Shown here piece after piece: positions 50,831 through 55,701 of a stretch of DNA of 55,701 nt. Numbering within the stretch: the first letter of the stretch is position 1; each line of letters begins with the position of its first letter. Where the stretch lies: contig NZ_JAIVFQ010000045.1 of the NCBI RefSeq assembly GCF_020829495.1, positions 1 through 55,701 of the forward strand, in the 5' to 3' direction. Under the pieces are notes generated by a model. That model was not told the origin of the DNA. It saw only the letters and a program-made list of their open reading frames with translations, and made no database searches. The stretch comes from Nostoc favosum CHAB5714 (GTDB lineage Bacteria; Cyanobacteriota; Cyanobacteriia; Cyanobacteriales; Nostocaceae). The position numbers and the translations under genes were made by a program.

Positions 50831-52504
50831 CTATTTGCTAAAGCTATAAATTTGCTGTGTCTTGAGGCGATCGCTAATCGATGAAGGCAGTGTACCATCT
50901 GAAAATGTCTGTCGATCCAGTTGGACTTGTAGATTACTCAAGGGATCGCTACCAGAAGAAATCAGAAATTCTAGTTTCTGGATGTAAGGCAAAGTTGCTA
51001 GGTTGTCCAGAATTTGGAAGATAGCTTGTATGTAAGGATGACCACTTTGGCTATACCAATCACAGCTAGCAACTTTTGGCTGATCAAAACCCAAGTGTAC
51101 TGTCAAAGATGGCTCGTCAAATATAGCGATCGCTAAGGGACGCGCTTCTTCCTGCAACAATAAATCATTACTTTTCCCTAAGTGTCGCAGTTTTTCTAAG
51201 CGTTCATAACGTTCTGTCACAGCTTCCGGGTCATCTTGCCAATGGATTGCTACTGTTACCAGATAAGTTTGTAACAGCATGTGGCCCAGCTTTTTCGCTT
51301 TTGTTGCCAGGTAATAAGAATTGTAGTCATTGGCCTCAATCAATAACGGCAAGCGATCGACTACTTCCATCCCATAGCCCTTAACTCCAGCAATTTTACG
51401 GGGATTATTGGTAATCAGACGTATCTTTTTGATACCCAAATCCATGAGCATTTGTGCGCCCATCCCGTAGTCTCGCAAGTCGGCAGGAAATCCCAAACGC
51501 TCATTTGCCTCTACTGTATCCAGTCCCATATCCTGCAATGAGTAGGCTTTCAGCTTGTTAATCAAGCCGATTCCCCGTCCTTCTTGACGCAGGTATACAA
51601 CTACACCTTGACCAGCAGACTCAATCATTTTCAGTGCAGCTTGTAACTGCATTCGACAGTCGCAGCGCAAAGAACCCAAAGCATCACCAGTTAAGCATTC
51701 TGAGTGCATCCGCACCATTACAGGCTCATCTTTGAAGTTAGCTGGATCACCCTTGACAATTGCAACGTGTTCTGTATTATCCAGGGTATGGCGGTAAGCG
51801 TAAATTTCAAACTGACCGAATTGACTAGGCAGCTTAGTAATTACCTCACGATACACGAGGCGATCGTGCTGTAGGCGATAACTGATTAAATCCGCAATAC
51901 TAATGATTTTTAAATTGTGAAGTTTCGCATATTCGACTAACTGCTGCAACCGCGCCATTGAACCATCGGAGTTTTGAATTTCACAAATTACTCCTGCTGG
52001 GTATAGCCCTGCTAGTCGGGCTAAGTCCACAGCCGCTTCCGTATGTCCTGCACGTTTGAGTACGCCTCCAGCTTTAGCCCGAATCGGGAAAATATGACCA
52101 GGACGACGTAAATCGGTGGGTTTTGTCGCTGGGTTGAGAGTAACCTGGATAGTGCGGGCGCGGTCTTCTGCCGAGATGCCAGTGGTTACACCCAATTCTG
52201 GGCCGGCATCAATACTTACAGTGAAGGCAGTTTGGTTAGTATCTGTAATGTTGCTTACCATCAAGGGTAAGTCTAGCTCGTCTAGGCGATCGCCTGTCAT
52301 TGCCAAACAAATCAGCCCTCTAGCTTCTACCGCCATGAAATTAATCATGTCGGGTGTGGCAAATTGGGCGGCACAAATTAAGTCGCCTTCATTTTCTCTA
52401 TTTTCATCATCTACCACTACAATGACGCGACCAGCTTTTAGGTCTGCTAAGGCGGCATCAATCGAATCAAATTTAAAAGCTTGGTTAGTATTAGGCTGTG
52501 ACAC
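50831..52504 (-). CDS. ribBA: Bifunctional riboflavin enzyme RibBA
   Basis: The product joins 3,4-dihydroxy-2-butanone-4-phosphate synthase (RibB, about residues 1-205, with DDENRENEGD) to GTP cyclohydrolase II (RibA, about 206-410, with zinc cysteines in SECLTGDALGSLRCDC and RQEGRGIGL). Both supply riboflavin precursors. A further C-terminal domain of about 120 residues, common in cyanobacteria, has no clear function. I choose GTG at 52504, giving MSQPNTNQAFKFDS (557 residues), because this matches the usual cyanobacterial start. The alternative TTG at 52543 adds 13 residues. No FMN riboswitch is recognisable upstream. Confidence 0.94.
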   Translation of the reverse strand: MSQPNTNQAFKFDSIDAALADLKAGRVIVVVDDENRENEGDLICAAQFATPDMINFMAVEARGLICLAMTGDRLDELDLPLMVSNITDTNQTAFTVSIDAGPELGVTTGISAEDRARTIQVTLNPATKPTDLRRPGHIFPIRAKAGGVLKRAGHTEAAVDLARLAGLYPAGVICEIQNSDGSMARLQQLVEYAKLHNLKIISIADLISYRLQHDRLVYREVITKLPSQFGQFEIYAYRHTLDNTEHVAIVKGDPANFKDEPVMVRMHSECLTGDALGSLRCDCRMQLQAALKMIESAGQGVVVYLRQEGRGIGLINKLKAYSLQDMGLDTVEANERLGFPADLRDYGMGAQMLMDLGIKKIRLITNNPRKIAGVKGYGMEVVDRLPLLIEANDYNSYYLATKAKKLGHMLLQTYLVTVAIHWQDDPEAVTERYERLEKLRHLGKSNDLLLQEEARPLAIAIFDEPSLTVHLGFDQPKVASCDWYSQSGHPYIQAIFQILDNLATLPYIQKLEFLISSGSDPLSNLQVQLDRQTFSDGTLPSSISDRLKTQQIYSFSK

Positions 52505-52851
52505 AGAAAGATTTCCAGCTACCAACGTAAATTTTTTTAACAATTTCTTCTTTTAGATTGTAGCTCCTTTATAAGGCAGAGGAGTAGACTAGCAATGATT
52601 TGATAACCTAGCAAAAATTTCTGCCTCTAAAATTGGGGTTTATTAAAAGGGTGCAACGACAATCAAGGATGAACATGACAAGGGAGACAAGAGAGACAAA
52701 TAAAATATTTGACAATTTCGCCGCGTCACTCCTTCTCGGCATCTGAAAAAAGTAGAGGGGTTTCAGCTGTTTTGTACGCTGTGCGTCTAGTCGCTGATAT
52801 TGTTGATAGCTGATAACGAATTCACCATTCATGGGATAAGGATTTCAGATC
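52505..52851. other. Divergent promoter region between ribBA and argC
   Basis: About 350 bp separate the two divergent genes. I see no repeats, hairpins or RNA genes of note. A 74-codon minus-strand frame here has no protein-like pattern. An AAGGA sequence 12 bases before the argC ATG is the probable ribosome site. Confidence 0.5.
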
Positions 52852-53910
52852 ATGGGCAAATTTAGACGCGTACCCGTTGGGATTGTTGGCGCGTCGGGCT
52901 ATGGCGGAGTACAGTTAGTACGGCTACTCATGGATCATCCAGAAGTCGAACTGGTTTATTTAGGCGGTGAGAGCAGTATCGGAAAATCCTTTGGGGATCT
53001 CTACCCGCATCTGGCTCATGCAACTAACCTGCTAATAGAAGCAGTAGAACCAGAAATAATTGCTCACCGCTGTGAAGTAGTTTTCCTGTCTTTACCAAAT
53101 GGTCTAGCTTGCCAAATCGCGCCCAAACTGTTGGAAAAAGGATGTAAAGTAGTAGATTTGAGTGCAGACTATCGGTTTAGTAATTTGACAACTTATACAA
53201 ATTGGTATGGCATTGAGAGAAGCGATCGCACAATTGCAGCTACAGCAGTTTATGGATTACCAGAACTTTATCGCGATCGCATTGCCGAAGCTCAACTCGT
53301 TGGCTGTCCTGGTTCCTATCCCACTGCTAGTCTTCTTGCACTTTCGCCGCTCTTAAAGCAAGGCTTAATCAGACCAGAAACAGCTATTATTGATGCCAAG
53401 TCTGGTACATCTAGCAGTGGACGGCAACCTCAAACAAACTTATTACTAGCTGAAGCAGACAACTCTATAGCAGCTTTCAATATTGGCCGTCACCGTCATA
53501 CCCCAGAAATTGAGCAAATTTGCAGTGACTTAGCTGGTCACGAACTCATGATCCAATTTACACCGCACCTTATCCCAATGGTACGCGGTATTTTGGCAAC
53601 GGTATATGCCACAATGAGCGATCCCGGTCTAGTGCGAGATGATTTAATTACAATTTTCTCAGCCTTCTACCGCAACTCTCCTTGGGTGAAAATCTGCGGT
53701 AGCGGCATTTACCCCCAAACCAAGTGGGCTAGTGGTAGCAATCTTTGTTATATCGGTGTAGAAGTTGACCCGCGCACAGGTCGCGTCATTGTCATGTCAG
53801 CAATTGACAATCTAATTAAAGGACAGGCGGGACAAGCGATTCAGTGCCTAAACCTCATGATGGGCTGGGATGAAACTTTGGGGTTGCCCAAGTTGGGGTT
53901 TTATCCCTAA
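52852..53910 (+). CDS. argC: N-acetyl-gamma-glutamyl-phosphate reductase ArgC
   Basis: The third enzyme of arginine biosynthesis, an NADPH-dependent reductase that makes N-acetylglutamate semialdehyde. The 352 residues carry the nucleotide-binding loop GASGYGG (13-19), the catalytic cysteine Cys152 in VGCPGSYPTAS and the conserved HRHTPEIEQ with the histidine that helps in hydride transfer. The length is typical of the long (type 1) ArgC. Other arg genes are not adjacent, as usual in cyanobacteria. It is convergent with enolase. Confidence 0.96.
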   Translation: MGKFRRVPVGIVGASGYGGVQLVRLLMDHPEVELVYLGGESSIGKSFGDLYPHLAHATNLLIEAVEPEIIAHRCEVVFLSLPNGLACQIAPKLLEKGCKVVDLSADYRFSNLTTYTNWYGIERSDRTIAATAVYGLPELYRDRIAEAQLVGCPGSYPTASLLALSPLLKQGLIRPETAIIDAKSGTSSSGRQPQTNLLLAEADNSIAAFNIGRHRHTPEIEQICSDLAGHELMIQFTPHLIPMVRGILATVYATMSDPGLVRDDLITIFSAFYRNSPWVKICGSGIYPQTKWASGSNLCYIGVEVDPRTGRVIVMSAIDNLIKGQAGQAIQCLNLMMGWDETLGLPKLGFYP

Positions 53911-53913
53911 ATC

Positions 53914-53965
53914 AGTTAGGAGTTAGGAGTGATTAGTTATGAATTAAAACTCCTAACTCCTAACT
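53914..53965. terminator. Perfect 17-bp hairpin from heptamer repeats between argC and eno
   Basis: AGTTAGGAGTTAGGAGT (53914-53930) is exactly complementary to 53949-53965, with an 18-nt loop. The arms are GTTAGGA-type heptamers in inverted orientation. It sits between two convergent stop codons and can act in both directions. Confidence 0.6.
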
Positions 53966-53979
53966 CTTAACTCCTAACT

Positions 53980-55269
53980 CTATTTAGGCCCTAAACCTAC
54001 AGCACCAGCATAAACAGCGCGATCGCCTAGTTCATCTTCAATTCGCAGCAAGCGATTGTATTTTGCTACACGTTCGCTGCGACACAGGGAACCTGTTTTA
54101 ATTTGACCGGCACGGGTTGCTACGGCTAAATCAGCGATCGTTGTATCTTCAGTTTCACCAGAACGATGGCTAATTACTGAACGGATACTGTTGCGAGTTG
54201 CCAAATCAATTGTTTCCAAGGTTTCGGTGAGAGAACCAATTTGGTTGAGTTTAATCAAAATGGCATTAGCAGCTTTTTCCTGGATGCCTCTTTGCAAGCG
54301 AGTAGCGTTGGTAACAAATAAGTCATCGCCTACCAATTGCACCCGCGAACCTAACTTCTGGGTGAGCAATTGCCAACTTTGCCAATCTTCTTCATGCAAG
54401 CCATCTTCAATTGACACAATTGGGTATTGGTCAACTAGTTGTCCTAAATAATCAATAAATTCAGCCGGGGCGTGAGGTTTACTATCGTAAACATACTGAC
54501 CATTCTTGTAAAATTCGCTAGCCGCCACATCCAACGCTAAAGCTACTTCTTCCCCTGGCTTGTAACCAGCTTTCTTAATGGCAGCAACTAGCAATTCCAA
54601 AGCCACCTGATTAGACTCTAGGTTAGGTGCAAAGCCACCTTCATCGCCTACACCAGTCAGCAAACCCTTTTCATCTAATACTTGACTGAGGGTGGCAAAC
54701 ACTTCTGCACCCCAGCGTAAGGCTTCCCGGAAGGAAGTTGCGCCAATTGGCACAATCATAAACTCTTGAAAATCCACGTTGTTTGATGCGTGTGCGCCAC
54801 CGTTAATCACGTTCATCAACGGCACTGGTAGCAAATTCGCTAAAGGGCCACCCAAATAGCGATATAAAGGAATTGCTAAAGACTCAGCACCAGCTTTGGC
54901 TGCTGCTAGGGAAACCCCCAAAATCGCATTAGCCCCCAAATTTTTTTTGTTCGCAGAACCATCTATAGCGATCATTGTCCGGTCTAGCAGTTCTTGGTTG
55001 AGGACATCCAAGCCTAACAATTGAGGTGCAAGTGCTTCCTTGACGTTTTGTACTGCTTTGAGTACGCCTTTGCCCCCATAACGGCTTTTATCGCCATCAC
55101 GCAGTTCGTGAGCCTCAAAAGTGCCAGTAGACGCACCACTGGGAACCTGCGCCAGTCCTACAACACCATTGGCTAAATGCACTTCGGCTTCAATTGTCGG
55201 TCTACCGCGTGAATCAAGAATTTCACGGGCTGCGATCGCAACAATTGCAGTATCTAGAAATTTACTCAT
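53980..55269 (-). CDS. eno: Enolase
   Basis: Enolase interconverts 2-phosphoglycerate and phosphoenolpyruvate in glycolysis. The 429 residues follow the bacterial family throughout: AREILDSRGRPTIE at the start, SGASTGTFEA, the GDEGGFAPN loop, SIEDGLHEEDW, the catalytic-lysine segment ILIKLNQIGSLTET and the signature SHRSGETEDTTIADLAVA. Nothing is missing. It ends 70 bp from argC on the opposite strand, with a heptamer hairpin between. The ATG at 55269 gives the normal N-terminus; AAAGTACAG stands upstream without a strong ribosome site. Confidence 0.97.
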   Translation of the reverse strand: MSKFLDTAIVAIAAREILDSRGRPTIEAEVHLANGVVGLAQVPSGASTGTFEAHELRDGDKSRYGGKGVLKAVQNVKEALAPQLLGLDVLNQELLDRTMIAIDGSANKKNLGANAILGVSLAAAKAGAESLAIPLYRYLGGPLANLLPVPLMNVINGGAHASNNVDFQEFMIVPIGATSFREALRWGAEVFATLSQVLDEKGLLTGVGDEGGFAPNLESNQVALELLVAAIKKAGYKPGEEVALALDVAASEFYKNGQYVYDSKPHAPAEFIDYLGQLVDQYPIVSIEDGLHEEDWQSWQLLTQKLGSRVQLVGDDLFVTNATRLQRGIQEKAANAILIKLNQIGSLTETLETIDLATRNSIRSVISHRSGETEDTTIADLAVATRAGQIKTGSLCRSERVAKYNRLLRIEDELGDRAVYAGAVGLGPK

Positions 55270-55649
55270 CTGTACTTTATCCTTTGTTCGAGTCTGTTAC
55301 GCATATAGTCCATCTGCCTAACCCAATCGCTAGCATAGGCGTTTAAGAGACTTTATTGGCTGAGATTAAAGAAGATTTCCATTATATGGATGGGGATCAA
55401 CGCCAAAAATGGGTAAGAGAATAGACCTCTTGCATAAATCAAAAATAAAGAACCCCACCCCGCATTTGCTCACGCAAACGCTCCCCTCCCGAAGAGCGGG
55501 GCTACCGTGTACACACAAGTCGAATTTCTTCTTAAATCCCAAAGATTACTACTTAATCGCAGTGATGGTTAGGATGGGGTAAAACTAAAGCTAAAACCTT
55601 AGTAAATCAGGTTTCAAGTGAGGTTTTGAGAATTTATGCAATAAATATA
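55270..55649. repeat. Right-edge spacer with a truncated copy of the GTACACAC-ended element
   Basis: AAGAACCCCACCCCGC (55450 onward) and CTACCGTGTACACACAAGTC (55502-55521), the latter followed by GAAT, recur from the element ends at 14806 and the flank at 47330. Downstream, GGTTAGGATGGGGTAAAAC (about 55567-55585) and ACCTTAGTAAATCAG (55597-55611) correspond to the interior of the 14806 copy, but no inverted right end is seen. No gene is recognised in this 380 bp. Confidence 0.6.
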
Positions 55650-55701
55650 TTGAATTCGGGTGGTCGTTTATTGAATTCGGGTGGTCGTTTATTGAATTCG
55701 G
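55650..55701. repeat. 21-bp tandem repeat cut off by the window end
   Basis: Two and a half copies of TTGAATTCGGGTGGTCGTTT plus A (starts 55650, 55671, 55692). The unit length equals that of the array at 48791 but the sequence is unrelated. The true copy number lies beyond the window. Confidence 0.85.

Noticed and set aside
52608..52832. 74-codon minus-strand open frame between ribBA and argC
   Set aside because: No family resemblance and no ribosome site; it occupies the divergent promoter region.

Overview
The window reads as chromosomal DNA of a filamentous, heterocyst-forming-type cyanobacterium, most likely Nostoc or a close relative. The evidence is an A+T-rich background, very frequent GCGATCGC (HIP1) sites, intergenic spacers filled with heptanucleotide tandem repeats, cyanobacteria-restricted families (DUF29, DUF1997, DUF4079, DUF502, HpsJ), and an apparently complete hormogonium polysaccharide (hps) locus. 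No rRNA, tRNA, CRISPR array, prophage or intact insertion sequence was recognised.

Layout. 1-5.2 kb: a minus-strand fatty-acid/phospholipid cluster plsX-fabH-fabD, preceded by leucyl aminopeptidase pepA. 5.3-8.0 kb: two type II toxin-antitoxin modules (a RelE/HigB-type pair whose antitoxin seems to lack its DNA-binding core, and a PemK/MazF-type pair) around an EcsC-family gene. 8.1-9.8 kb: an acyltransferase and an alpha/beta hydrolase that look like the two halves of plant phytyl ester synthase. 10.2-13.8 kb: methionyl-tRNA synthetase, a NYN-domain protein and LptC. 14.2-21.2 kb: an InrS-like metal sensor, menH, a lambda-lysozyme-like protein, DUF29, an SDR, DUF1997, DUF4079 and a 13-unit ankyrin protein. 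21.9-28.0 kb: a SpoIIE-type phosphatase, ftsY, nusB and a DUF502 membrane protein. 28.5-42.8 kb: the hps locus, eleven minus-strand genes in the order hpsA-B-C-D-E-F-G, a fourth pseudopilin, a DUF2064 glycosyltransferase, hpsJ and a last GT2 gene. 43.1-47.1 kb: a DUF559 remnant and metH. 47.1-49.8 kb: a repeat-rich island with DUF4126, a 21-bp tandem array and the wreck of a leucine-rich-repeat Roc GTPase gene. 49.8-55.3 kb: an AmiD-type amidase, ribBA, argC and enolase. The window ends inside another 21-bp tandem repeat.

How the genes work together. The hps locus is the main functional unit: a pilin-like giant protein (HpsA), four minor pseudopilins and five glycosyltransferase-type proteins, together expected to make and export the polysaccharide that hormogonia need for gliding. 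plsX-fabH-fabD supplies acyl chains and phosphatidate precursors. ftsY and nusB are housekeeping targeting and transcription genes. MetG and MetH are both methionine-related but are far apart.

The most unusual content is the non-coding repeat layer. It includes a family of multi-hairpin palindromic elements whose stems differ between copies by compensating base changes (47.4, 48.6, possibly 50.7 kb), MITE-like elements with perfect terminal inverted repeats (14.8 and 49.7 kb), heptamer arrays that form terminator-like hairpins between convergent genes and supply stop codons, and palindromic repeats that appear inserted in frame into metH.
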